Position numbers and translations under genes: made by a program
Shown here: positions 42,581-50,350 of the stretch, one piece after another
Position numbering within the stretch: the first letter of the stretch is position 1
Layout of the letters: the number at the start of each line of letters is the position of its first letter
Notes under the pieces: generated by a model
Told to the model about the DNA's origin: nothing
Seen by the model: only the letters and a program-made list of their open reading frames with translations
Databases searched by the model: none
Source of the DNA: Mycobacterium paraffinicum
Lineage (GTDB): Bacteria; Actinomycetota; Actinomycetes; Mycobacteriales; Mycobacteriaceae
Length of the DNA stretch: 64,000 nucleotides
Assembly: GCF_001907675.1 (NCBI RefSeq)
Contig: NZ_MPNT01000020.1
Coordinates: forward strand, 1-64,000
Reading direction: 5' to 3'

Positions 42581-44062
42581 TCAGCTCGCTTCCGCGGCCG
42601 CCAGGCGCTCGATGATCTCGGCGCGCACCGCCGAACGCCGCGCCTTGCCGGCGTCGTCGCGCAACGGGGTGTCGACGAATTCGACGAACGCCGGCACCTT
42701 GTACCCCGCGATGCTTTCGCGCAGGAATTCCCGCGCACCCGCGGCGTCCAGCGTGGAACCCTCGGCGGTGTGCACCAGCGCGTAGGGCACCTGACCCAGG
42801 TCGCCCGAGTTCGGGTCGGGCACACCGACGACGAGGCAGGACAGCACATCCGGGTGCGCCGACAAGGCGTTCTCGATCTCGGCGGGGTAGACGTTGCGGC
42901 CGCCCACGGTGAACATGTCCACCCGGCGGTCGGACAGGTAGAGGAAGCCGTCGGTGTCGAAATGGCCAAGATCCCCAAGGGAATCCCAGCCGTCGCGGGA
43001 TTTGGCGGTGGCGCCGACGTAGCGGTAGGTGGGCGCGCTGCCGGGGGCGGGCCGCATGTAGATCTCGCCGACCACGCCGGGCGGGCACGGGTTGCCGTCG
43101 TCGTCGAGCACCCGCATCTCGCCGGCGACCACCACGCCGACCGAGCCGCGGTGGGTCAGCCACTGGTCCCCGGAGATGAAGGTGAGCGCCTGTAATTCGG
43201 TGCCGCCGTAGAGTTCCCAGACCACCTCGGGGCCCAGCAGATCGATCCAGGCCTGCTTGATCGCCGGCGGGCACGGCGCGCCCATGTGCCAGAACCGGCG
43301 CAGCGACGACAGGTCGTAGGACCCGGGATCGGCGTGGTAGACGGGCAGTGTCCGCTGCATGATCGTCGGCACCGTGGTCAGGAACGTGACGCGGTGATCG
43401 GTGATCAGCCGCAGGAATCGGTGCGGGTCGAACCGGCTCATCACCACCAGGTGATGGCGCATCAGCAGCGCGATGGTCGCGGTGCTGAACCCGGTGTTGT
43501 GCGACAGCGGGATCGGCACCAGCGTCGTGTCGCCGGGCTGCGCACCCAGCGGGTAGCCGACCGCCGCCGGTATCCGGCTGTCGCCCGCGGATTCGATGAG
43601 CTTGGGCCGGCCGGTGCTGCCGCCGGACCCCATCGCCTTCCACACCGGCGATACCGCTTCCGGCAGCGGCCGCTCGGAGCATTCCCGACCGGGCGTGAAA
43701 CCCGCTGGGACGCTGGGTATCTCGGGATGCTCGCGGCCGACGAGCAGCGCGGGCGGCCGCAGGTCCAGCAGCCCCTGCAGTTCCGCGTCCGGCAATCGCG
43801 CCGACAGCGGCTGCGGCACCGCGCCCAGCTTCCAGCACGCCACGGCGGCCTGGATCCACTCCACGGAGTTGGGCAGCACCATCGTCACGTAGTCGCCGAC
43901 GCCCACGCCGCGGTCGGCGTAGGCGCGCGCCAACCGGTTCGTCGAGGCGTCGAGTTCGGCGCGGGTGAGGGTCAGGCCGTCGCAGGTGACGGCGGGCTCG
44001 TCGGGCGCGAGCGCTGCCAGTTCCGCGATCTGGGTGCCGATCGGCGGGACCGGCTCACTCAT
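42581..44062 (-). CDS. Adenylate-forming ligase (bile-acid-CoA ligase-like)
   Basis: 493 aa. P-loop is GSGGSTGRPKLIES rather than SGTTGxPKG, a form seen in bile-acid-CoA-ligase-type enzymes. WELYGGTELQ, LYLSDRRVDMFTVGGRNVYPAEIE and the C-terminal DDAGKARRSAVRAEI (Lys present) complete the active site. It probably activates a bulky (sterol-like or aromatic) acid; this is inference from the loop. Its start overlaps the php stop by 8 bases, so the two are co-transcribed. Confidence 0.88.
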   Translation of the reverse strand: MSEPVPPIGTQIAELAALAPDEPAVTCDGLTLTRAELDASTNRLARAYADRGVGVGDYVTMVLPNSVEWIQAAVACWKLGAVPQPLSARLPDAELQGLLDLRPPALLVGREHPEIPSVPAGFTPGRECSERPLPEAVSPVWKAMGSGGSTGRPKLIESAGDSRIPAAVGYPLGAQPGDTTLVPIPLSHNTGFSTATIALLMRHHLVVMSRFDPHRFLRLITDHRVTFLTTVPTIMQRTLPVYHADPGSYDLSSLRRFWHMGAPCPPAIKQAWIDLLGPEVVWELYGGTELQALTFISGDQWLTHRGSVGVVVAGEMRVLDDDGNPCPPGVVGEIYMRPAPGSAPTYRYVGATAKSRDGWDSLGDLGHFDTDGFLYLSDRRVDMFTVGGRNVYPAEIENALSAHPDVLSCLVVGVPDPNSGDLGQVPYALVHTAEGSTLDAAGAREFLRESIAGYKVPAFVEFVDTPLRDDAGKARRSAVRAEIIERLAAAEAS

Positions 44063-45035
44063 ATGCGCCCTGCCGCTCGAAGATGCGGCGGGGGTTGTCG
44101 ACCAGCATGGTCTTCAGTTGCTCGTCGGTGACGCCACGCTCCTTGAGCGCGGGGATGACGTCGTTGTGGATGTGCAGGTAATGCCAGTTCGGCGCCATCT
44201 GTGGCACGAGGTCTTCGGGCAGCGCGTCGAAATAGCAGTTCGCGTCGTGCGAGAGCACCATCCTGTCGGCGTGCCCGCGCTCGCACATCTGTGCCACGAT
44301 CTTCACCCGCTCCTCGAACGGCGAGATTACGTCCAAGCCGAACCGGTCCATCCCGAGATACGAGCCCGCGGCGATGAGCTCCTCGAGGTACCCGATGTCG
44401 GTGCTGTCACCGGAATGGCCGATGACCACCCGGGTCAGGTCGACGCCTTCCTCTTCGAAGATGCGTTGCTGTTCGAGCCCGCGCCGCAGCCCGGCGTGGG
44501 TGTGGGTGGAGATCGGCACCCCGGTGCGCTTGTGCGCCTGCGCGACGGCGCGCAGCACCCGCTCGACGCCGGGGGTGATGCCGGGCTCGTCGGTGGCGCA
44601 CTTGAGAATCCCGGCCTTGACGCCGGTGTCGGCGATGCCCTGCTCGATGTCGCGGACGAACATCTCCGTCATGATCTCCGGGCCGTCCAACATGCCGCCC
44701 GGGCCCTCGTAGTGGAACCGGAACGGCACGTCGTTGTAGGTGTAAAGCCCGGTCGCCACAACGATATTCAGCTCGGTGGCCGCCGCGACGCGCGCGATGC
44801 GCGGAATGTAGCGGCCCAGGCCGATCACGGTCAGGTCGACGATGGTGTCGACCCCGCGGGACTTCAGCTCGTTGAGCCGATCGATGGCGTCGGCCACCCG
44901 CCGGTCCTCGTCGCCCCAGGCTTCCGGATAGTTCTGGGCGATCTCGGTGGTCATGATGAACACGTGCTCGTGCATGAGGGTCACGCCCAGATCGGCGGTA
45001 TCGATGGGGCCGCGGGCGGTATTGAGTTCTGACAC
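44055..45035 (-). CDS. php: Phosphotriesterase-family metal hydrolase Php
   Basis: 326 aa from GTG 45035, the length I recall for Rv0230c. TIM-barrel binuclear metal hydrolase: HEHVFIM (His-x-His), carboxylated Lys in AGILKCATDE, THTHAGL, VIGHSGDSTD and the terminal metal Asp in VLSHDANCYF. The family's biological substrates in actinobacteria are often lactones rather than phosphotriesters. Downstream partner is the adenylate-forming ligase. Confidence 0.94.
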   Translation of the reverse strand: MSELNTARGPIDTADLGVTLMHEHVFIMTTEIAQNYPEAWGDEDRRVADAIDRLNELKSRGVDTIVDLTVIGLGRYIPRIARVAAATELNIVVATGLYTYNDVPFRFHYEGPGGMLDGPEIMTEMFVRDIEQGIADTGVKAGILKCATDEPGITPGVERVLRAVAQAHKRTGVPISTHTHAGLRRGLEQQRIFEEEGVDLTRVVIGHSGDSTDIGYLEELIAAGSYLGMDRFGLDVISPFEERVKIVAQMCERGHADRMVLSHDANCYFDALPEDLVPQMAPNWHYLHIHNDVIPALKERGVTDEQLKTMLVDNPRRIFERQGAYE

Positions 45036-45159
45036 GTGACTGATGCTAGGTCGACTCGGTGGTCGGACAACAGTGCCGATTTGCTCCGGTCCGCCCCGAC
45101 GGCCCCCACGGTGCAGTACCGTCACCCTCGTCCGAACCGGAAGTCGCGGGAGGCTCGTC

Positions 45160-46857
45160 ATGTTGCTCAATCCCAACCACCTGCAGCGCCAATACCCAGA
45201 CCGGCGGTCGGCCGAGATCATGGCCGCGACGGTCGACTTCTTCGAGTCGCGGGGCAAGGCGCGGCTGAAGCACGACGACCACGAACGCGTGTGGTACTCC
45301 GAGTTTTTGGACCACATCGGCCGCGAGCGCGTCTTCGCCTCCCTGCTCACGCCCTCGGAGTACGGCGCCGACGATTGCCGCTGGGACACCTACCGCATCA
45401 GCGAGTTCGCCGAGATCGTGGGCTTCTACGGCCTGAACTACTGGTATCCCTTCCAGGTGACGGCGCTGGGGCTGGGCCCGATCTGGATGAGCGACAACAC
45501 CGACGCCAAGCGCAAGGCCGCCGCGCAGCTGGAGGCCGGCGAGGTGTTCGCCTTCGGGTTGTCCGAGCAGACCCACGGCGCCGACGTCTATCAGACCGAC
45601 ATGATCCTGACCCCGTCGGAGAACGGCTGGGTCGCCAGCGGCGAGAAGTACTACATCGGCAACGCCAACGTCGCGCGGATGGTCTCGACCTTCGGCAAGA
45701 TCGCCGGCACGGACGAGTACGTCTTCTTCGTCGCGGACTCCCAGCACGACCGCTACGAGTTGATCAAGAACGTGGTCAACTCGCAGAACTTCGTCGCGAA
45801 CTACGCGCTGCGCGACTACCCGGTCGGCGAGGCGGACATCCTGCACCGCGGCCCCGAGGCGTTCCACGCGGCGCTGAACACCGTCAACGTGTGCAAGTAC
45901 AACCTGGGCTGGGGCGCCGTCGGCATGTGCACGCACGCCATGTACGAGGCGGTCACCCACGCCTCCAATCGCATCCTGTACGGCACCGTCGTCACCGATT
46001 TCAGCCACGTGCGGAGGCTGCTCACCGACGCGTACGCCCGGCTGATCGCGATGAAGCTGGTCGCCACCCGCGCCTGCGACTACATGCGCAGCGCGTCGGC
46101 GGCTGACCGCCGGTACCTGCTCTACAGCCCGCTGACGAAGGCGAAGATCACCAGCGAAGGCGAGCGGGTGATCACCGCCCTGTGGGACGTGATCGCCGCC
46201 AAGGGTGTCGAGAAGGACACCATCTTCGAGGCCATGACCCGCGAAATCGGTTTGCTGCCAAGGCTCGAAGGCACTGTGCACATCAACATCGGCTTGCTGG
46301 CCAAGTTCATGCCCAACTACCTGTTCGCGCCGAACGGTGACCTGCCGTTGATCGGCCGTCGCGACGACGCGGTCGATGACGCGTTCCTGTTCAACCAGGG
46401 CCCCACCGGGGGCTTGGGCAAGGTGCGGTTCCACGATTGGCGGGCGCCGTTCGAGAGCTATGCGCACCTGCCCAACGTCGCGCTGCTGCGCGAGCAGATC
46501 GACGTGCTGGCCGACATGCTGGCCAGCGCCACCCCCGACGCCGCGCAGCAGAAGGACGTCGATTTCGCGTTCGGGGTCGGGCAGCTGTTCGCCACCGTGC
46601 CCTACGCCCAGCTGATCTTGGAGGAGGTCCCGCTGTCCGGGGTGGACGAGGCGCTGATCGACGAGATCTTCGCCGTGCTGGTGCGCGACTTCAACGGCTA
46701 CGCCGTGGAGCTGAGCGACAAGTCCGCCACAACCGACGCGCAGGCCCGCTTCGCGATGCGGATGATCCGGCGTCCGGTGTTCGACCACGCGCGCTGCGAC
46801 CAGGTCTGGAAGGAACACATTCAGCCGATCAACGGCGCCTACCAGATGCGGCCGTAA
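45160..46857 (+). CDS. fadE4: Acyl-CoA dehydrogenase FadE4
   Basis: 565 aa from ATG 45160 with GGGAGG 6 bases upstream. Larger than a standard dehydrogenase, as Rv0231. Landmarks: AFGLSEQTHGADVYQTD (FAD loop), GEKYYIGNANVARM, ILYGTVVTDFSHVRRLL and NQGPTGGLGKVRF near the flavin adenine site. Likely oxidises a CoA-linked acyl chain; substrate unknown. Divergent from php; 269 bp before the TetR gene, with a hairpin in between. Confidence 0.9.
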   Translation: MLLNPNHLQRQYPDRRSAEIMAATVDFFESRGKARLKHDDHERVWYSEFLDHIGRERVFASLLTPSEYGADDCRWDTYRISEFAEIVGFYGLNYWYPFQVTALGLGPIWMSDNTDAKRKAAAQLEAGEVFAFGLSEQTHGADVYQTDMILTPSENGWVASGEKYYIGNANVARMVSTFGKIAGTDEYVFFVADSQHDRYELIKNVVNSQNFVANYALRDYPVGEADILHRGPEAFHAALNTVNVCKYNLGWGAVGMCTHAMYEAVTHASNRILYGTVVTDFSHVRRLLTDAYARLIAMKLVATRACDYMRSASAADRRYLLYSPLTKAKITSEGERVITALWDVIAAKGVEKDTIFEAMTREIGLLPRLEGTVHINIGLLAKFMPNYLFAPNGDLPLIGRRDDAVDDAFLFNQGPTGGLGKVRFHDWRAPFESYAHLPNVALLREQIDVLADMLASATPDAAQQKDVDFAFGVGQLFATVPYAQLILEEVPLSGVDEALIDEIFAVLVRDFNGYAVELSDKSATTDAQARFAMRMIRRPVFDHARCDQVWKEHIQPINGAYQMRP

Positions 46858-46986
46858 TCATGCTGTGCGCCAACCGGTTCCGTTGGTCGGCGTGAAACAG
46901 CACGTTCCACAGTTCATCCCACCGCCTGTCGCGCAGCACGTGGCGGCGAACAGGCGGCTGACGTGGATGACACCTGCCCCGGTCTG

Positions 46987-47006
46987 CCGGCCGCCCGACC
47001 GGCCGG
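46987..47006 (+). terminator. GC hairpin after fadE4
   Basis: CCGGCCG-CCCGAC-CGGCCGG, 7 perfect pairs, 130 bases past fadE4 and 62 bases before the promoter of the TetR-R2lox unit. A weaker hairpin around CCAAC/GTTGG lies nearer fadE4 (about 46873-46889). No T-tract. Confidence 0.4.
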
Positions 47007-47067
47007 ACCGTGCGATTCGACCGCCCGTCCAGCCGGGCGCTCGGAGAGGACAATCGGTCAATACCCC

Positions 47068-47095
47068 TTGACTGTGACGCAGCTCACCGTAATAT
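47068..47095 (+). promoter_or_regulatory. SigA-type promoter of the TetR-R2lox operon
   Basis: TTGACT (47068-47073), 16-bp spacer, TAATAT (47090-47095): one of the best promoter matches in the window. The predicted transcription start is near 47102, giving a leader of about 25 bases up to the TTG at 47127 with GAGGAGG between. Confidence 0.7.
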
Positions 47096-47108
47096 GACCA
47101 GTGGTCAT
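47094..47108. promoter_or_regulatory. Perfect 15-bp operator palindrome over the -10/start region
   Basis: ATGACCA-G-TGGTCAT is a perfect palindrome with a central G, overlapping the end of the -10 hexamer and the start site. TGACC...GGTCA palindromes are common TetR-family operators; the adjacent TetR is the obvious ligand, implying autorepression of the TetR-R2lox operon. Confidence 0.65.
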
Positions 47109-47126
47109 CGACGCGAGGAGGTCCCA

Positions 47127-47819
47127 TTGCCAACGGTGACTTGGGCGCGGGTCGACCCCGCCCGCCGTGCCGCCATCATCGCCGCCGCGGAACAGGAATT
47201 CGGGGCGCACGGGTTCTCCCGCGGCAGCCTCAACGTCATCGCCCGCAAGGCCGGCGTCGCGAAAGGCAGCCTGTTCCAGTACTTCGCGGACAAGCGTGAC
47301 CTGTACGCGTTCATCGCCGACATCGCCAGCCAGCGGGTGCGCGCCTACATGGAAGGCCGCATTCGCGAGCTGGACCCGAGCCGGCCGTTCTTCGAGTTTC
47401 TCACCGACTGGCTCGACGCCTGGGTGGCCTACTTCGCCGACCACCCGCACGAACGCGCGCTGCACGCCGCGGCGACCCTCGAGGTCGACACCGAAGCCCG
47501 CGTCAGCGTGCAGAACGTTATCCATCGGCACTACCTGGAAGTGATGCGGCCGCTGGTTCGCGACGCGAAGGTGCGCGGCGACCTGCGCGCCGATTCGGAC
47601 ACCGACGCGCTGATGTCGTTGCTGCTCTTGATCTTTCCGCACCTGGCGCTCGCGCCCTACATGCGCGGCCTGGATCCGATCCTCGGGCTCGATGAACCCA
47701 CCCCGGAGCAACCGGCCCTGGCCGTGCGCCGGCTCGTCGGGGTGCTGGCGGCCGCCTTCGCGGCGTCCCCGCACCCGCCCGTGCACTCAGCCCCACAACA
47801 ATCCGAGGAGGTCACATGA
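47127..47819 (+). CDS. TetR family regulator, Rv0232 type
   Basis: 230 aa from TTG 47127 with GAGGAGG 6 bases upstream; an in-frame ATG at 47094 lies within the operator and would precede the likely transcription start. Helix-turn-helix [27 protein letters not shown] near residues 35-60, helical C-terminal ligand domain. Its stop overlaps the R2lox start (ATGA, 47816-47819). Expected to repress its own operon in response to an unknown ligand, perhaps a fatty acyl compound given the R2lox ligand. Confidence 0.93.
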   Translation: MPTVTWARVDPARRAAIIAAAEQEFGAHGFSRGSLNVIARKAGVAKGSLFQYFADKRDLYAFIADIASQRVRAYMEGRIRELDPSRPFFEFLTDWLDAWVAYFADHPHERALHAAATLEVDTEARVSVQNVIHRHYLEVMRPLVRDAKVRGDLRADSDTDALMSLLLLIFPHLALAPYMRGLDPILGLDEPTPEQPALAVRRLVGVLAAAFAASPHPPVHSAPQQSEEVT

Positions 47820-48757
47820 CACGCACGCATACGAACTCGATGGTTCGAGGGGGACTCAACTGGGACAGCCTGCCGCTGCGGCTGTTCGCCGGCGGCAACG
47901 CGAAGTTCTGGAACCCGGCCGACATCGACTTCTCCCGCGACCGCGCCGACTGGGAACAGCTGACCGACGACGAACGCCACTACGCCATCCGGCTGTGCGC
48001 GGAGTTCATCGCCGGTGAGGAGGCGGTGACCGAGGACATCCAGCCGTTCATGTCGGCGATGCGGGTCGAGGGCCGGCTGGGTGACGAGATGTACCTGACC
48101 CAGTTCGCGTTCGAGGAAGCCAAGCACGTCCAGGTGTTCCGCATGTGGCTCGACGCCGTCGGCGTCACCGACGACTTGCACCAGTACCTCGACGACATCC
48201 CGACCTACCGGACGATCTTCTACGAGGAGCTGCCCGACTGCCTCAACGCCCTGTCGGTGGACCCGTCACCGGCGGCCCAGGTGCGGGCGTCGGTCACCTA
48301 CAACCACATGGTCGAAGGCATGCTGGCGCTCACGGGTTACTTCGGCTGGCACAAGATCTGCGTGGAGCGCGGCATCCTGCCGGGCATGCAGGAGCTGGTC
48401 CGGCGCATCGGCGACGACGAGCGGCGCCACATGGCGTGGGGCACGTTCACCTGCCGCCGCCACGTCGCCGCCGACGACGCCAACTGGGGCGTGTTCGAGA
48501 CCCGCATGAACGAGTTGATGCCGCTGGGGCTGCGCCTCATCGAGGAGGGCTTCTCCTTGTACGACCCGATGCCGTTCGGCCTCTCGGTGGACGAGTTCAT
48601 GCAGTACGCCGCCGACAAGGGCATGCGCCGCTTCGGCACCATCTCGAGCGCCCGCGGGCGGCCGCTGGAAGAAATCGACCTCGACTACTCGCCGCTGCAG
48701 CTCGAGGACACCTTCGCCGACGAGGACGAGAAGGCCCTGGCCGCCGCGTCGGCCTGA
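47816..48757 (+). CDS. R2-like ligand-binding oxidase (R2lox), Mn/Fe
   Basis: 313 aa. Ferritin-like relative of ribonucleotide reductase R2 that assembles a Mn/Fe centre, binds a fatty acid and forms a Tyr-Val ether cross-link. Numbering matches the M. tuberculosis Rv0233 structure exactly: metal ligands E68, E101, H104, E167, E202, H205 and the cross-link pair V71 and Y162 are all present ([28 protein letters not shown]). It has no use in ribonucleotide reduction despite old nrdB naming. Physiological substrate unknown. GAGGAG precedes the ATG, inside the TetR gene. Confidence 0.96.
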   Translation: MTRTHTNSMVRGGLNWDSLPLRLFAGGNAKFWNPADIDFSRDRADWEQLTDDERHYAIRLCAEFIAGEEAVTEDIQPFMSAMRVEGRLGDEMYLTQFAFEEAKHVQVFRMWLDAVGVTDDLHQYLDDIPTYRTIFYEELPDCLNALSVDPSPAAQVRASVTYNHMVEGMLALTGYFGWHKICVERGILPGMQELVRRIGDDERRHMAWGTFTCRRHVAADDANWGVFETRMNELMPLGLRLIEEGFSLYDPMPFGLSVDEFMQYAADKGMRRFGTISSARGRPLEEIDLDYSPLQLEDTFADEDEKALAAASA

Positions 48758-48760
48758 CGC

Positions 48761-48874
48761 GCTACTCGACCTTGCTGCCGCCGAGTGTGGGCCTTAAGTA
48801 CGAAAACCGCGAAGATCTCGTCCATAGGCCCCACACTCGGCGGCGCGCCAGGCTATTCGACCTTGCTGCCGCCG
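48761..48874. repeat. Direct repeat flanking a large imperfect hairpin
   Basis: 48761-48783 and 48852-48874 are 22/23 identical; the second copy is the 3' end of the gabD1 gene (codons for SKVE and stop), the first is a duplicate carrying the same codons and stop. Between them lies an inverted repeat (48777-48793 with 48827-48844) of 17 pairs with one bulge and a 33-base loop. It may act as a bidirectional terminator between the convergent R2lox and gabD1 genes, or be a small mobile/duplicated element. Confidence 0.6.
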
Positions 48875-50271
48875 GCGGCGTCCCCGGCGTCGACGTCGCC
48901 TACCCAGACGGTCTTGGCGTTGACGAACGCGCGGATGCCCAGGCCGGCGAGCTCGCGGCCGTAACCGGAACGCTTGACGCCGCCGAAGCCCAGCTCGGGG
49001 TAGGACACCGTCATGCCGTTGATGAAGACCTGGCCGGCCTCGATGTCGTCGATGAAGCGCTGCTGCTCGGCCTCGTCGTTGGTCCAGGCGTTGGACCCCA
49101 GCCCGAAGGTGGTGGCGTTGGCGATCTCGATCGCTTCGTCGATGTCCTTAGCCCGGTACATCGACGCCACCGGACCGAAGACCTCTTCGGTGTAGAGCGC
49201 CATGTCCTTGGTGATGTCGGTGACCACCGTCGGCGGGTAGAACCAGCCCGGCCCGTCGATCGGCTTGCCGCCGAGGCGGATCGTGGCGCCCGCCGCGGCC
49301 GCTTCGTCGACCTGCTTGGTGATGTCGTCGCGGCCGGACTCGGTGGCCAGCGGGCCCACGTCGGTGTCCGGGTCGGTCGGGTCGCCGACCTTGAGCGCGG
49401 CCATCCGCTCGGTGAACTTGTCGACGAACGCGTCGTAGATGTCGGTGTGGATGATGAACCGCTTCGCGGCGATACAGGACTGGCCGTTGTTCTGGACGCG
49501 GGCGGTGACCGCCGTCTTGGCGGCCTCGTCCAGGTTCGCCGACGGCATGACGATGAAGGGGTCGCTCCCGCCGAGCTCGAGCACGGTGGGTTTGATCTCG
49601 TCACCGGCGATGGCCGCGACCGACTGCCCGGCCGGCTCGCTGCCGGTCAGGGTGGCCGCCGCGACCCGCGGGTCGCGCAGGATGCGCTCAACGGCGCTGG
49701 AGGAGACCAGCAGCGTCTGGAAGCAGCCGTCCGGGAAGCCGCCGCGGGCGATGACGTCGGCCAGGTAGAGGGCGGACTGTGGCACGTTGGAGGCGTGCTT
49801 GAGGATCCCGACGTTGCCGGCCATCAGCGCCGGCGCGGCGAACCGGACGGCCTGCCACAGCGGGAAGTTCCACGGCATGATGGCCAGCACCACCCCGAGC
49901 GGTTGGTAGCGGGTGTAGGCCCGCTTGGCGCCCACCGCTTGGGCGTCGGCCGGCTCGTCGGCCAGCAGCTGCTCGGCGTTCTCCGCGTAGTAGCGAAAAC
50001 CCTTGGCGCACTTCAGGGTTTCCGCCTTCGCCGAGGCCAGCGTCTTACCCATCTCCTGGGTCATCATCGCGGCGACGTCGTCGGCCTCCTTCTCCAAAAG
50101 GTCGGCGGTGGCGTTTGCCCACCCCGCGCGCTGGGCAAAGGTGGTGTTATGGCGGTAGTCCTGGAATCGGGCGTAGGCGCGGGCGATGGCCGCGTCGACT
50201 TCTTCGTCGGTTGCCGGGGTGAAGGTCTTCACCGTCTCGCCGGTGGCCGGGTTGATCGTGGCGATGGGCAC
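48853..50271 (-). CDS. gabD1: Succinate-semialdehyde dehydrogenase (NADP)
   Basis: 472 aa from the GTG at 50271 with GAAGGA upstream; opens PIATINPATGETVKTF as GabD1. Oxidises succinate semialdehyde to succinate, linked in M. tuberculosis to the alternative TCA route. IMPWNFPLWQ, VLELGGSDPF (Glu), NNGQSCIAAKRF (Cys) and EEVFGPVASMY are intact. The family usually ends close to NAKTVWVG; here about 15 further residues (to GGSKVE) are added, encoded by the segment duplicated at 48761. Divergent from the TPP enzyme gene; corresponds to Rv0234c. Confidence 0.93.
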   Translation of the reverse strand: MPIATINPATGETVKTFTPATDEEVDAAIARAYARFQDYRHNTTFAQRAGWANATADLLEKEADDVAAMMTQEMGKTLASAKAETLKCAKGFRYYAENAEQLLADEPADAQAVGAKRAYTRYQPLGVVLAIMPWNFPLWQAVRFAAPALMAGNVGILKHASNVPQSALYLADVIARGGFPDGCFQTLLVSSSAVERILRDPRVAAATLTGSEPAGQSVAAIAGDEIKPTVLELGGSDPFIVMPSANLDEAAKTAVTARVQNNGQSCIAAKRFIIHTDIYDAFVDKFTERMAALKVGDPTDPDTDVGPLATESGRDDITKQVDEAAAAGATIRLGGKPIDGPGWFYPPTVVTDITKDMALYTEEVFGPVASMYRAKDIDEAIEIANATTFGLGSNAWTNDEAEQQRFIDDIEAGQVFINGMTVSYPELGFGGVKRSGYGRELAGLGIRAFVNAKTVWVGDVDAGDAAGGSKVE

Positions 50272-50350
50272 GCTGCAATCCTTCGCTTCGGGGTTGATAA
50301 GAGGTCCAACACCCACCCTGCCACTATCGTTCCCCCAAGGGAGGTGCCGG

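Noticed and set aside
42581..43859. Extension of the YbjN frame upstream through the ligase gene
   Set aside because: The extended part translates to Arg/Gly-rich noise; the YbjN homology begins at the ATG at 42536.
42060..44062. A PIN-domain toxin gene (Rv0229c) expected between the acyltransferase and php by synteny
   Set aside because: No PIN-domain acidic motif is present; the interval holds a YbjN gene and an adenylate-forming ligase instead.
47816..48757. Ribonucleotide reductase small subunit NrdB
   Set aside because: The Val71/Tyr162 pair and ligand pattern are those of R2lox and no large subunit is adjacent.
48777..48844. Classical rho-independent terminator
   Set aside because: The 33-base loop is long and no T-tract follows on either side; kept as a repeat/hairpin element instead.
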